From assembly GCA_021397835.1 (NCBI GenBank), contig JAJFZO010000037.1, forward strand, positions 1-64,000: a stretch of 64,000 nucleotides of DNA, given 5' to 3'. The stretch is from Moringa oleifera (lineage: Eukaryota > Streptophyta > Magnoliopsida > Brassicales > Moringaceae). A program made the position numbers and the translations under genes. The notes under the pieces were generated by a model, which was given only the letters and a program-made list of their open reading frames with translations, had not been told where the DNA came from and made no database searches. Below, piece by piece: positions 12,600 to 25,400 of the stretch (its first letter is position 1; each line of letters begins with the position of its first letter).

Positions 12600-14740
12600 A
12601 AAAGTGTTTAGAGCTTAAAATTAGGTTTTATTTAGTCTTTACCCTATTCGTGCTTCTTAGAGATGATCAAAGAGGGATAGTTATAAACACCTAATTTTAG
12701 CTCTAATGTCAAGTTGGAGAGAGCCTAAAAATAGCTAAATGTCAATAAGTCTCTTTAGATCAAGACTGTACTATCAAGTTTAACGTCTAGATTAACTTTT
12801 GAGCTCAAGGTTGGGATTAGTTATTAAGTTCAAGGTTGAGATTATATCATCAAATTCGATATTGAGTTATCCTATCACATTCTAGCGTAGGATTATACCT
12901 TAATGTCAGGTTAAGAACACTTTACATCAATGTCAAGTCGAGAGTAACTTAATGAACAAATTCTACCCTGATGATAGGTCCGGAGGTATTTAAAGTGCAT
13001 ACTTTACCCTGATGATAGGTCGAGAATAGTGTAATGGCATATTTTACTTGATGTCAAATCAAGAATCTTGATGACAAATCGAGTGAAATACAAATTTCAC
13101 GACGAGGGGCTCTCTTTGGATATTTAAGCTATGCATGCTAATTTAAAAATGGAAATATATAGTTCTTATATTAAAGCAAATGAATCCCATTTTTAATATC
13201 TCAAGGGCGATGAGGTTGAAGCTGACTTGGACTTCATGTTATAGCATTTGAGCTTTACCTCGATATGGTTTACTTTAATGTACTTTACCCTAATTTGGAT
13301 TACCCCGATGTGATTGATGACTTCACATGAAGACTCGACCAAATGCGACTAAACTCGATTTTAGATCAAGGCATTCGGTTTGACACTAATATGGATTACC
13401 CTAATGTGGTTTGCCCCGATGTTGTTTACCCTAATCTCACATGAGGATTTAGGTAAGCAACTGCTCGGAGAAGAAGAATTGCAAAATCTTAAGAAATTAA
13501 TGAAAGACTTTTGATAAAATTCAAATAGAGAGCATTCCAGCACTCTGATTTCCTTCTTTCCATAACAGGTCTTTTAATTTTAAGATTTTCTTGGTTCCAA
13601 TCTTATCTACAGAGAGCGCACATTATCGAGTGATAGATTTTTGAATTTTAAGATTTGGTTGATCAGAACTCATACATAACCCTTATTTTCCACAGTGGAT
13701 TTTTAAATTTTTGGCAGACCTCATCCCATTTTATGTCTTATAAATATACTAAAGAATCGGTAGAAGCAATCATCAACAAGGACACATATCTCAAAATTAA
13801 TCAATTGAGAATCAATCAGCGAAGAATTAAGCAATCCATCAATCCATTGACAATCGATTGAAAATATCTGCACACCTGCATATCCAGATATTTGCATCTT
13901 GATATCTGTGTATTTACATCACTAAAAAAGCTCCTAAGTAATTACAGCCACACGCACACCTAAATTGTCACTAGATTTGAAATGCATCACCAAAAAACCT
14001 CTAAACTAGATAAAAAAATCTCCAAATCTCTACTTATCTAGATTAGAGTGACAACAACCAAATCTTCATAGATTTTTGTATCTCGGCATCTCTAGACAAC
14101 CACATCTCCAGATTTTGTAGTCAAGTGCTGAAAGATTTGAAGTTTAATGTCTCTTTCTAGGAAGCCATCTTAAGATTGCTTGTTGTTTAGTAGAGATTAC
14201 ACAAAAATTGTACTGAAGGTATTATTACTTTATAATTATTAAATTGTAAAAGTGAATGAAGAAATGATTGTCTAGTTTTATTTTTTGTTGGTTGTTCATT
14301 CTGTAATGTACTTGATGTTTTTCTAGAATTATTTAGGAGAAAAGGATTTGATGAAGTTCATATTTCAATTCTAAATTAAAATATATTTGTTTTCTAAATC
14401 AAAGATGTAGCATTGACTAGATTTTGAGATTCTTGCTTAAAATTACATAACAAATTCATTTTGAAAATTGTTGCATTATTATATTTTAAGATCAACTTTA
14501 AATTATTACAAATCAAAGATATGAGATCATATGCTTAAATAGTACTAATTCTTTGGCGCGTTTGGAGATGTTAATTGCTCTCCACGTGTAAATGACTCTT
14601 AATCTTAGAACATGTAGTAAAGGAAAACCATTGCCTATTTCAAATGGAGTTCATATCTTTTTTTTTTTCCAAAATAAAGAAAAGTTTTAAAATAAAACTA
14701 GTGGTTGATTACACCATAAAAAATGTTAATGGCAACTTCT
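12600..14740 (+). mobile_element. Tat/Ogre-like gypsy LTR remnant, copy D, with primer-site junction
   Basis: This is the most decayed of four same-direction LTR ends. The last part (about 14,550-14,825) aligns by eye with the ends at 20.6, 26.9 and 46.3 kb. It shows a TGGAGATGTTAATTGCTCTCC block (GGGTGCTAATCTTTCCCC in copy A), then ACACCATAAAAAATGTTAATGG and a primer-site-like TGGCAACTTC at 14730. A conserved leader follows, ending in a CAATTGTGAC-type block. Short tandem repeats (12,960-13,080 and 13,250-13,440) lie inside. The left boundary is uncertain. Confidence 0.45.
13250..13440 (+). repeat. Short repeats of TTACCCTAATGT/TTACCCCGATGT type
   Basis: Repeated units of about 15 bp such as GGATTACCCCGATGT, GGATTACCCTAATGT and GGTTTGCCCCGATGT occur in two clusters. 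A related TTTACCCTGATGATAGGTC unit repeats at 12,965-13,025. They belong to the LTR remnant. Confidence 0.65.
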
Positions 14741-14829
14741 CATTTTCTTTATCAAAAGAATTTCTAAAATCAAAAAGAATTTTCTCACATTTGGGCCTTT
14801 GCCAAAAATTTCAATTGTGACATTCCTCT

Positions 14830-16200
14830 CTCAAACTGGTCCAGCTCCCTACTTAGGCTCGATGTTGCACTTAAAGTTTGCTCGATTTACTTAACCAAGG
14901 TATGTATGTTTTTTTTTTTATTTATATAATCATTGTTGTCGATTGAATTCCTCCTTGTTCTAATATTATTATGCATAGATCTCCCTATCTGTCTTTCTAG
15001 AGCCCACTTTCTTTAATAGCTTGTCCAGGATTGGCCTTTGACTTTTCAAGATCGGTCATCTAATTTAACTTGAAGCCCCTTTCTTGATTGAGTTTAGTTA
15101 GTAGATGATTAATTTGATTTTGATGTTCATCTTCCTTGGTTTTTTATCTTTAAAGAGGTCATCTACCAACTTCTAATCCATTTTGATCATTTTCCTGAGT
15201 TGGTTGTTTCTTGCTCTAGCTTATGTATAATATGAACCAGTTGCTCATGTTCCCTTTTTTGATTACTCTTTTTAGATATGATTATTCTAGAAGTCATCAT
15301 TTTGCATTCTTAAGTTGTGTAGTCAAGCTTTGGCTTTACTTATCGTTACAGTCATCTTTTATTACTCCTTTGAAATGTCAACTTAGTTGCCAAAATTCAC
15401 TTTTAGATTGATCTCTTTCTTCCATAAGTGTGGCTATCACTTATTCGTGGATCGAGTTTTCATATTAAAACGTTTTGCCCACTTGTAGGAAAATGTTATT
15501 TAAGGATTCTAAATCATCGACCATTTAATAACATCTTTCTTTTTATGACTTTTTGGGGTTAGGTAACAGAATCAAAGTGAATTGACACTACGCTAGCCAC
15601 TTCGAGAGAACCATGTCATGTACTAATTGTTCTCTCCACTCCTTATACCTCGATGTGGTCCCACCTATTCATTTACTCTTGACCATCCTACAAAAGTGTT
15701 GCCATTATAAAATCGTTTATGAATGAACTAAAGTGCTTACTAGCCCATGATCTTTTTATATCCCATAAATGAACGGGATGAATTACTTGATCCCATTCTG
15801 TCCTGACACCATCAATAGATTATATCAAACTTGACCATAAAGCTTAAAAGGTATTCTAATGTTACTTGTTTTTCTTAATTTTGAGATAGCTCTGCTATAA
15901 TTGAACTCATAAGTTTAAAAATGTCTCGAGAAGATGTTTTCTTAGGGGTTTTGACTTTGCAAGGACCTTTTTTTTTTATGAACATGCCAAAGGGTGCCAT
16001 CATTTGCTAAAGTTAAGCTTGTATCATTCTCTCATTGAGGCTTTCTTATACAACTTAGATATCAACTTGGGTTTGTTCAAATATTTCAATCCTAGTTGCT
16101 CGGTTATTTATTTTCACTTCATCCGAATCATTATATATCTTGGTGATCGAATATTATTTAGCTTTACCTATTTTTTTTGTGTTTAATTTACAGAGTTAAT
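14830..16200 (-). other. Degenerate transposon sequence, probably the C-terminal coil of the minus-strand gag
   Basis: Between the copy D junction and the recognisable gag there is no open gene. On the - strand, around 15,000-15,250, fragments rich in K, E, N and Q look like continuation of the gag coiled coil, broken by stops. The stretch 15,560-15,900 shows nothing I can assign. Confidence 0.35.
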
Positions 16201-17950
16201 ATCATAAGCAAGCATGTATGTAATTTCTATTTCATGAGGTTTGTAGCATCCATAATTTGTTTTATCTAGCTTAAAACTGCTCTAAGATTACTTTTGTATG
16301 TTTTTCAATTCGTGACTTGTGCTCTCTTGTTGTGACACAGGGATACAAAGATTTCTTTAGCTTTAGACTTCCATAAATTGGCCTTTTGTGCAAACTCTTT
16401 CATGTTATTTCTTAAATTGATGATATCCTAAATGCAACCCATCTTTAAGGTCATTGCTTGATTTAGGATGTTCATTATCTGACTAATCTCAGAATTGCTT
16501 TTTGCTTATATTTCTATAAGCTTTTCTGATAAGTTTTTCTTGTCCTAATCTGTCTTTTCCGTTAATCTTCCATTTTCTATCTTTGGGTTCTTCTATTTAC
16601 TCTTTTAATAACTTTTTACTGACCTTGAATTGTTCATTTTTTTATTCGATGATGATATTTCTTATCTAAGTTTCCTAATCTTCTCACCTTTTTCAGCTAC
16701 ACATTCTATCATCATAGCTTCCATATTCCTTTTCGAAAACTTCACTTTTTCCTTGACCCGATTTACTTTTTGTGTCATTTTATCAATTACTTGGTTTTAA
16801 GTCATAGCCTCATATTTTAACATCTCGATCATCTTTTCTAGTTTATCTTTTTCCTGCCATCAATTCTTTGATGTCTTGATCTCATTATTTTTTGAAGGTT
16901 GACCCAAGCATCAAGATCGAAACTAAGGCAAGTTAGTGCTCAAGCAACTAATCTAGAAAGTGTAAATCTTTAATCAAAATTTTCCTCTATTAATGGTATC
17001 TTGGGTAAGTTCCTAAAGTAAGTTTTGGTTTTCTCATGTAGTCAAGTTGGTCCCATTCTAACATTTCTTTCTACATCTTGCTTCAGGTGTTGCTGTAATT
17101 ATCACCTTGTCCTAGGTCATAAGGAACAAGAATCAATTACTTAATTCTCAGCTATATGAGAACCAATAAAGGTGTATATCTAGAATAACCCTATATAATC
17201 GACAATACTATGGTAAATTGAATCTAAGATCGATAGAAAAACTCTTTCATACGACAAGCATGATGCTATCCATTTGATATCTATTTCTTTTAGGGTATGA
17301 AGTACCAACACCCATTTAGATAGCTTCTCTGTTTTAAATTTGTCATTCTCATAAAAATACTTGATCGGGTTACAGTGGAGAATATCTTTAATTGCCTTCT
17401 TATATCCAAGCAAATGATTCTTTAACCCCATGTATAGGATTAACACTCACATGCTCTTCCCTTTCCCTATGATTATAAAATAAGATAAGGATTTGAATAT
17501 TTTAGCAAGTGTAACGGGGATCGGGTCTATCCTTCGTCCAATTATTTTCATAAAATCCAGTATAACCAAATTAACATATCTAATTGCTTTTGGTAGGATC
17601 AATAATCCATAAATTAAGACAACTAAGATTGTCAACCCACTCGATTTATTAATAAGTTTTTGTAGCAACCATAGTAAGTACTCTTTCTTCAAACAATCTT
17701 CACATCCTTTTTTTTTTAAGCTTCTTTCATCAACTCTTCCTTGAAGATTTGCACATCCTTGACAAACCTTTTTATTTTTTGAACTACAATATTCTTCATG
17801 CTATAAACTTTGTGAGGTTTGAGTGACCAGATTCCCAGAAATGACATTTATTTTCCAACAGTAGGCATAAGATTAACCTTTCCAAATCTAATTAGTGATT
17901 CTTTTAATCTAGTCATTGTAATTCTTAAATCTAAAACAAAACTTTTCTAT
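16200..17950 (-). pseudogene. Gypsy gag-like gene with DUF7745 region and coiled coil, degenerate
   Basis: Reading leftward, the - strand gives MTRLKESLIRFGKVNLMP at about 17,920. The core is in two open pieces (17692-17447 and 17446-17180). It contains LIYGLLILPKAIRYVNLVIL, then RIDPIPVTLAKIFKSL, and later LKEIDIKWIASCLSYERVF. These match the order of blocks in DUF7745-type proteins (IYGL.IFPK, NPVPAILAETFRSL, then a W-rich block) carried by plant gypsy elements as gag or gag-like ORFs. Further left, past several stops, a lysine/glutamate-rich coiled coil is recognisable (for example KDKLEKMIEMLKYEA) and weaker coil continues toward 15,000. Many stops and frameshifts make it inactive. The inverted primer site at 18,706-18,718 fits it being the start of a minus-oriented element. 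Confidence 0.65.
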
Positions 17951-18408
17951 CTTTATGATGATTTGAAACTTCAATCTCTATGTCATGAAACATGAATAAA
18001 GCAACATATAGTCAATACTTTTATATTCTGATCTTCATCTATGTTCATGGCCTGATGGGCCTGTAAAATCTTGATAAGGCTAACATAAGGCTTTTTCTAC
18101 ATGCAAGACTTGATATGAGATTAGATCTTTGGGTTTTAAAAAGTTCTAGGCCCTAAGATCTTCCTACACCTCTCTAGTCATCAATATCATGAGCATGGAT
18201 TCTAAAGAACATCTTGAGAGTGGTACCAACTCATAAAGTAAAATTTGGGCAGGATAAGCTGCAAAATATTTATGAAGATTATGTGATCTTTTGAATGCAT
18301 ATGTTCTTTCATCCTTCTTAAACAGGGTATACACCACAAACGGCTTAGCTCGGGTGCAACTTTATGCGCACGCATGAATGTGACGATGTGAAGTTTCCAT
18401 CACAAAGG

Positions 18409-18434
18409 ATATATATATATATATATATATATAT
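18409..18434. repeat. (AT)n microsatellite
   Basis: An uninterrupted run of AT dinucleotides, 13 units, lies inside the gypsy leader region. Confidence 0.9.
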
Positions 18435-18705
18435 GCAGTAAAAGATATTAATGTGCTTGACTAAAGCTCAAGTATAGATGCAGCATGTTGAAATTCTTGG
18501 CTTAACATTAAGTATAGTTAGCAAAATCTACAAATTCAAATCAATGCAGACAACAAAGAAAACGACCTCAGGTCCAAGATTTTCAATCTAGTGTCAATTT
18601 TTTCCTACCATAGATTAGGTATGTATAATTAAAATCAAAGTCAAATTAAAATTTCAAAGTAGGAGATCAGTTCTACTTAAGCTTGGCTTAACTTAAAAAG
18701 TACAT

Positions 18706-18718
18706 AGTGGAGTCACCA
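18706..18718 (-). other. Inverted primer-binding site of a Tat/Ogre-like element
   Basis: The - strand reads TGGTGACTCCACT, close to the TGGCGACTCCACT used by Ogre/Tat retrotransposons as tRNA primer site. It is the best preserved of five such sites in the window and the only one in reverse orientation. It is consistent with the minus-strand gag at 16.2-17.95 kb. Confidence 0.6.
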
Positions 18719-19200
18719 ACTATCACAACCAGACTTTTCTTTGTTAACAAAGAGCCTGAGTGTGAATAAATGCTCTTTTTAAATTTTTTTAATAAAGAAA
18801 TTGCCACTAATCTTTTTTGTGGTATGATTGACCACCAATCGCTTTACCAGATGATTTGAGGTCGTAAGTTATTTATGTTTGGGAAAGGGTAAGCATCCCC
18901 ACAAACACCTAGGATTTGGTATCATTTAAGAAAAATAATTTTGTGCCTTTAATTTATAATAATTTGAAATTGATCTCGAGATAATGTTATTATGTAATTT
19001 TATATAAGATCTTGATTTAGTTGACACGAGCCCTTTGATTATCAGGGATTTTTGCCATCATATGCCAAGATCAGGTTTTTGCATATCATCAAAAAGTTCA
19101 AAAATTAAGATCGAGAGTTCTTACCATCAAATGCAAGATCAAAATTTCTCTTATCATCGAGATTTAAAATTCAGAGCTTGGAATAAAAATTAGAATCTGC
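18719..19200 (-). mobile_element. Minus-oriented gypsy LTR fragment
   Basis: Right of the inverted primer site, the sequence GGTAAGCATCCCCACAAACA at about 18,888 is the reverse complement of the GGGTGCTAATCTTTCCCC block that precedes the junction in the plus-oriented copies. Repeats with CATCGAGAT and ATCAAATGCAAGATC (19,040-19,180) resemble, in reverse, those at 29,680-29,790. The fragment abuts the plus-oriented copy C near 19,200. Confidence 0.5.
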
Positions 19201-19209
19201 CATAAGAAT

Positions 19210-20680
19210 ACTCTTCCAGAAATGTTTAACATGCGAGTAGATCTGCACAATTAATAATAAAGCTAATAATGTGGCAGCCGTCATTAGAAGCACAACTGTT
19301 TATGTCGTAGTACTCTGCTTTTGAAGATAGAAAGATTATTGATGTGGCAGGTGAGCTGATGTGAGTGGATGAGCATATGTGGCACATCGTCATTGGAAGT
19401 GCTATTATTGATGAGATAGTGCTTTACTTTTGAAGAGAGGAAGATTGATGATGTAGTAGAATGTTTAAAGGCAGCGCACTCGATAATGCACCCCACAATC
19501 TGATGTTACTCGATTCTCTACCAAATTGAATAAACTAAAAATTGCATAAAGGATGACAATAATAAAAAGACTATAATCCTTCTCAAATTACAAAGATTAA
19601 GCCGAAAATTGGAAGAATTAGATGATGTAATAATAATTAGCTTGACAGTCTTATTCGTCGGCAGTTTAAAGGTGATCATAGAAAATTATTGCCTTGGAAT
19701 ACTCAAATGAAGCTAAAAAGTGTGAAAATTAAATCAAAATTAACAAAAACAAGCGAAAGGAGTTTTATCTAGGTTAGTAGACCCTACGAAGCCAAGAAGA
19801 CCCTACTAAGTCTATAAGAGGATGTTGGGTGCACTACACCAACCTATCACTTGATGCTAACATGCACCAATTACTCCTTATAAATAAAGGTAGATCTTTA
19901 ATTGCATGGGTAGACACACAGACGAAGAGGGAGACATGTTTCACACTAGCTTCTAAGCAAGAAAAGAAACTCTCTCTAAAGTTCTCTAAAAAATTCTCTT
20001 TGTAATTTTCATAGTTTTCATTAAAGTTTTCATTTCTTCCTAAAAGAATTTCTTTTAAAATTCTATAAGTTGATCATATTGAAGAAGAAAGGAATACTAC
20101 AACAAATGTAAGGGACTTCAAGAGGTATTCAATCTCATTTATCGTATTCTTTGTAGTATATTCATTTTCTTGAATAAAATTGCTTAGTAAAAGTTGATTA
20201 TCACTAGATTCCTATTAAGTTATATGTTTTGATCTATTTAATATTTTAGTATATAGCTAAATCATGTTATAGGAAAAGAAAATATTTTTACATAAGAATT
20301 TTTCTTTAAAAAATTATTTTTCTCTTATAAATGATTTTTAACCTTTTATTTTGGAAAAGAAAAGAAGTAAGTGCAAACCACTTTTTTTTTTCTAAAAAAT
20401 ATTTTGGTACGTTGGGATAGAGTAAGTATGGAGCCTTGAATACTTTGATCAAAATACCCCTAAAATTATTTTTTAAAAAATAATCAAAATGGTATAAATT
20501 TTTAGTTGTTTTGGGAGTGCTAATTCTTCCTTAAGTGTAACCAATTCTCGGACCTAGAATCTCAAATGTTTTTTATCAGTTAGCCTTACTCTAAGATGGT
20601 GGCCAATCACACCTAGAAAGATTGGTGGTGACTTCTTACATTTTCTCACGATGTGGGTTTCTTCGGTTGTAACACCTGCA
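19210..20680 (+). mobile_element. Tat/Ogre-like gypsy LTR, copy C, with primer-site junction
   Basis: It is homologous by eye to 25,300-26,990 (copy A) and, for its final part, to 46,150-46,360 (copy B). Shared features, in order, are GATGTGGCA-type repeats, a leader with CTCTCTAAAG and CTTCAAGAGGTATTC, and an AGTAAGTATGGAGCCTTGAATACTTTGAT block. Then come GGAGTGCTAATTCTTCC and CCAATCACACCTAGAAAGAT, and TGGTGACTTC at 20,626-20,635 as degenerate primer site. The part carrying the antisense gene in copies A and B is missing, so copy C is 5'-truncated. Confidence 0.6.
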
Positions 20681-20689
20681 ATCTTTCCT

Positions 20690-21360
20690 TTGCTTGTTCT
20701 TTAGACATCATCGAGAGACCTAATAATTTCGACAAGAATAGTCGAGGTTGGGTTAGTTCCCTATGCAAGGAGAAAAAACAAAAGGGAAAACATGGATATT
20801 TATATAGCCTAAAGCTTTTAGAAAAATGATTAATCCATACAAAGTAATGGTTAGCTTCTTCAAGTTCCTTGTTTTGCATTTGCAACAATGGATGACCTTT
20901 CGAGGAGATCTTTCTAGATACATAGATTATCCCCTCTAAGCTTTAAGCACATATCCTATTCCTGCATAGGCATTCCTTATCCCTTTTAAGCTTTAAGAAC
21001 ATATCCTATTAGGCATTCCTCATATATCTGGTACTCTTGTAACCATCTTTCTGAACATCTTATGACTAACATAAATCTTATGCAGTTACGAGTTCTTGGT
21101 TCCTAAGACTGCTTCGTATTTTCCAAGGTTTGGGTTGGACCTAGACCATTAAAATGAAAATAATGGTAAGAAGGGTCTAAGAAACTAAGGCAACTCTACT
21201 TAAAGACTCTTCTACTTAGATCAATAACCACTCAAAGATATGACTAAATAGCTCCTCAAATCTTATTTTATCTTGTTCACTCATCTCATCCCAAATTTGG
21301 TGAAGTGCGGATAAATCATTGCCTTTCCACTTCAAAGGGACTCGTTCATTCAATTAGGTT
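20690..21360 (-). pseudogene. Gypsy DUF7745-type gag fragment, N-terminal part
   Basis: On the - strand, from about 21,345 leftward, the frame gives KWKGNDLSALHQIWDEMSEQ followed by RFEELFSHIFEWLLI and VEESLSRVALVS. This matches the N-terminal block of DUF7745-type proteins (an L..W..., F...YGH... and V...LLRALV.FWDP pattern). The frame is broken at the expected FWDP. Leftward to about 20,690 only a short open piece remains. It would complement the more C-terminal fragment at 16.2-17.95 kb but is a separate copy, because the inverted LTR lies between them. Confidence 0.5.
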
Positions 21361-21599
21361 TGAATGTTTTAGGCAAGGCATCTTCTGACCTCTACTACTC
21401 CCTTAGATCACTTCTAAACTTGGGGAACAATCATAATGACTACATTAGATATAGCCTCCTTAGATGGGGATTCTTGCTCAATCATGAGGAATACTGAGTT
21501 ATGCAATATAAGGTAGGCCTAGTAGTTAGCAAGCCTAGCTTATCATAGAAATTACCTTTTATTGTGCTGAATGTTGTAACTATGAGATGTGATGCAAAA

Positions 21600-22418
21600 T
21601 GATGTGCAATGATAGGAGATAAAAAACAAACTTAGTATTTATCACAATTATAGTTCATCCTTCTAACTAGGGTTTATGTCCTACTAGTATTTCTTCAACC
21701 TAAAGTTTCTAATCCTAACCTTTCTAAAGATCAACATGCAAGGTTAGTAGTCAGTAGTTCGACCCAAAATGGGGTCTTACTTTGATTCATAGGTTTTATA
21801 AAGGTTCTTAGATCATCTCTTAGTGTTGGGTTAGCAAAAAAGATACCCTGGTCTATAATCACCTATACGGAGTTATGTGAGTAGAAACCTTCCCCATTAT
21901 AAAGATGAAGATGGTCACAGGGTTTGACATGAGTGAGATGAGCAACTTGGTATGTGCAGAGGTAGGTACCTTAATGAATACCACTTACTTATGACTCTCT
22001 TAATTATGGAATGTTCTCATAGAACTCAACCTAAATATAAAGTTGATGTAATGCATGACTGTGACGTATGTGATAATTTAGCATTCTAGCAAATAAAAGA
22101 GTAAGATAAGGGCTTTAACAAAACATAACAATCATAATACACATAAGAGAATCAAGATCAAACGAAAAAGGTTTTAAGGCAATGGTATAATTTTACCAAG
22201 AAATCTGGGTCAACGAGTTGGTTACATATGAAGAAGGATAAGCACCCTCATAAACGTCCTAAATTAGTATTAATTAAACGAGAATAATGTATTCTATCAA
22301 GTGAGATGAAAAATACTTAAAATTGGTTCATACTCAAAGTAATACATAATAATCATTTTAAAAAAAAAAAACCTTCTTGATGAGTGCATGAATGATGAAA
22401 TTTCTTTATTATGACTAT
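21600..22418 (-). mobile_element. Degenerate gypsy leader/LTR fragment, probably minus-oriented
   Basis: GATAAGCACCCTCATAAACG at about 22,237 resembles the GGTAAGCATCCCCACAAACA block of the inverted LTR at 18.9 kb. The fragment ends where the TGTTGATACTC start of copy A begins at 22,419. No coding sequence is seen in it. Confidence 0.4.
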
Positions 22419-25400
22419 TGTTGATACTCAAATTTTGCCCTCATTAGAATCTCAGAAACCAGAGGTGCTATTATTAGTATGTAGTTTGAAGAACAGCAGC
22501 ATCATTCTTGAAGAATATTGTTGAAATGAGGTCAATTGAGGGAGAAATTATATGTTTTAAGGAGAATCTGGTAATTGACTTGCCAAAAATGTAAGGCAAT
22601 GTGTCAAAACTCTTATTTGACAGTCTTCAACACTCACCCTAGGGAGGGTCTACTAAGAGTTGGGAAGAGCCTACTTGGAGCTGGGAAAAGTTTACCTGAA
22701 ACCGAAAAAACCTTCAAACTAATAGGAAAAAAATTGAGAAAAGCATGTTTAATGTTGGAAAATTACTAATAGGGCATATAGATCTCCATCCTAATTGAAG
22801 AAGAGTATCCGAACATAATTTTGGTTCATTTTTGACACTCTTCCCTACTAGAGTCTAGTAAATAATAGGAGGAGTCTGAAGTTTTAGGAATGAGTCCTAA
22901 ACGAAAATGGATAGCCTGCTTGAGGTTACAAAGTGACAATATAGATGTCAAAATCTTGTTTTGGTAAAAGCAGACTGTCCTCCCTTTCATTTAACATTTT
23001 TGGACACTTACCTTAGGGAGATTATGCTTGTTAAAAATGTCTATTTCCACATTTTACAGAAAACCTAAAAGTTTGTTATGAGGTAATTTAAGGATTTTAA
23101 GATTATTAATGGTGCTTTCATCTTATAACAATAATTTAAAAATGAGAATAAATCAAGAATTATAAAAAAAAATAAAAGTCCATTTTATTCCCATAAGAGT
23201 GATTACATCGAAATAAAAAAAAATACATGGTTAATCAATCTTTTCTTCAACACCAATTGTCTCCCTATTAAGTTCTTACAAAATTTGATTCATAAAGGCT
23301 AGGGAGATGAAGTCAGGACTCTTCACAAGGTTAGTTATGGTAGGAGTTGTTTGAGATGTAGAGGACGAGCTCGGCATAGTGATGATGAAGTTGAGGTTGA
23401 AGTTTGGATACTCCTTCAAAACGTTAGGCTAAGTGTCATTTTGTACCTCCCAGAACACCTCTACACAGTCTTCCAAAGTCACTTTATTCAGTTCTTCATT
23501 GCCTTTAAAGGCTACTATAACCTCTTCCTTAGTTATAGCTAGCTATTTTAAATGATCTTTCTTTAGTTTCTCTTGTTAAAAACTAAAATCTATTATCATC
23601 TTCTCTATATCTGCCCTCAGCATAGAAATCTCTTAATCCACTTGCTTTTTTTACAATTAGAGAGAGAAGATTTTAGCTGATAATTCACCTCTTTTCTTCC
23701 TGGCTTCTTTAAGAGCACTCTCAGCCTCTTCGAAGACAGATTTACCTTGATTTTAAATCTTGTATTCTTCAACTATTAGGGAAGATTCTTAGACAACCTA
23801 TAATAAGAAAGAATCATATATAAGTGAAGGAAAAAGTAAAAGAAGTATAGTTTTACGTTAGCAAGTAGATTGAACATCTTTTCTAGATGCACCATCTTCT
23901 TGTTAGAGAGCACAGATTAGGTAAAAGCTAGTAAAACCACTCCTTGAATGATTTTCTTATTGTTTAAGGCTAAGAAAGAAATGGAGATAGTTCCAAGCTC
24001 CTACTGAGAGAAGAAGTTTGCTAAGGTCACTATCTTATTAATAGAAGCACTTTGCTGAGATTTAGCCTTTTAGAGACATAGTACTACCACTTTCCCTTTT
24101 TTAAAGTAAGAGTTTGGAAGTGTCTTCTTAGTCAACTTTACCATCTTGTTAAAATTACTTTTCTCACCCTTAGACATAATTAGAAAGTGGTTTGTAAAGC
24201 AAAAAGAAAAAAATTTAGTTACAATTTACCATAAAAAATCAAATTTTATATTATGGTATAAAATTCATTACTTGATGAAGGAGACTTTGATTCATCTAAA
24301 GTAAGGGGATTAAGAGCTTGATCAGAAGAAGGTATCTTGAAATGCGAATGGAGTCTTGGAAAGGTAAAGGAAGAATGAGTTGATGCAGACTCTGGAGGAG
24401 AGTATACTAGTGTTAGAGAATGAGTAGCAGCAGGAAGAGGGCTCTCTAGAGGATGACACAAGGAGAAGCTCTTAAGAGATTAAATGGGGGTGGACTTTAG
24501 ATATCCAAGCCTCTTAAAAATAAACAAACATAAGTAGAGTGTTATTATTGCTTGCTAAGGTCTAATTAAAAGTAACAAGAGATCATAAAGAGAGTAATTA
24601 TTGCCATAGTTCTGATTAAGGACGGTCCACTGGTTGATTCTAGTGGAATCTTATTTTAAAGCACCTAGAAGTAAGATTGCCTTTAATACTTCACTACTTT
24701 TGGCAGGTTAGAGGCAAAAAGGTTGGGTTTCTTAAAAGAAAAACATCGAAATCTCTTTGGATGGCCTAAGTAAATTTTAGTTGCTTAAGCTCAAAAAATT
24801 TATAAAACAATAAATGTGAAAGCTCCAAAATTCCTAAATCTAGGCACCTAACAAAAAAGGCAACTAGGATTGCTAGGAGTTAGGAACCAATTAGAAAGGG
24901 AATACTAGGTAATTTTCATAAACTTCTCTTAATAGAAATTTTAGAGGGAGTCTTAAACCGTCTTTAAGACACTCTTTAGAAACACAAAGGACTATTAGCA
25001 TTTTAGACCAGGGCTTCTCATGTTGGGTGGGTATCACCATGCGCACCGAGGTAGGGATCTCACATTTTCCTAATTCTAGCTAAATAGTTATTGGTAACTA
25101 CTAAAAGACTTACGAATTTCATGATAAACTAGAATATACAAACAAAATAAAAGTAAAAAATGGAGGATTACTTAAGAGGGAGAGAGAGAGCTCCACTGTA
25201 AAAACGGAGTTATGAGAAAGCGAAAGTTAAAATAATGAGGGGAATTGCGGCAAAGAAACAGTAGAATGAAAAGAAGAGGATTTCAAGAGAATTAGTTGTT
25301 AAGAGGAAGTAATCACGAAGAACAGTATCTTCGAGAGTGATGCTGCTGACATCGCATGATGAGCTGACATAGCACAACATGATTAAGCACCACTGATGAC

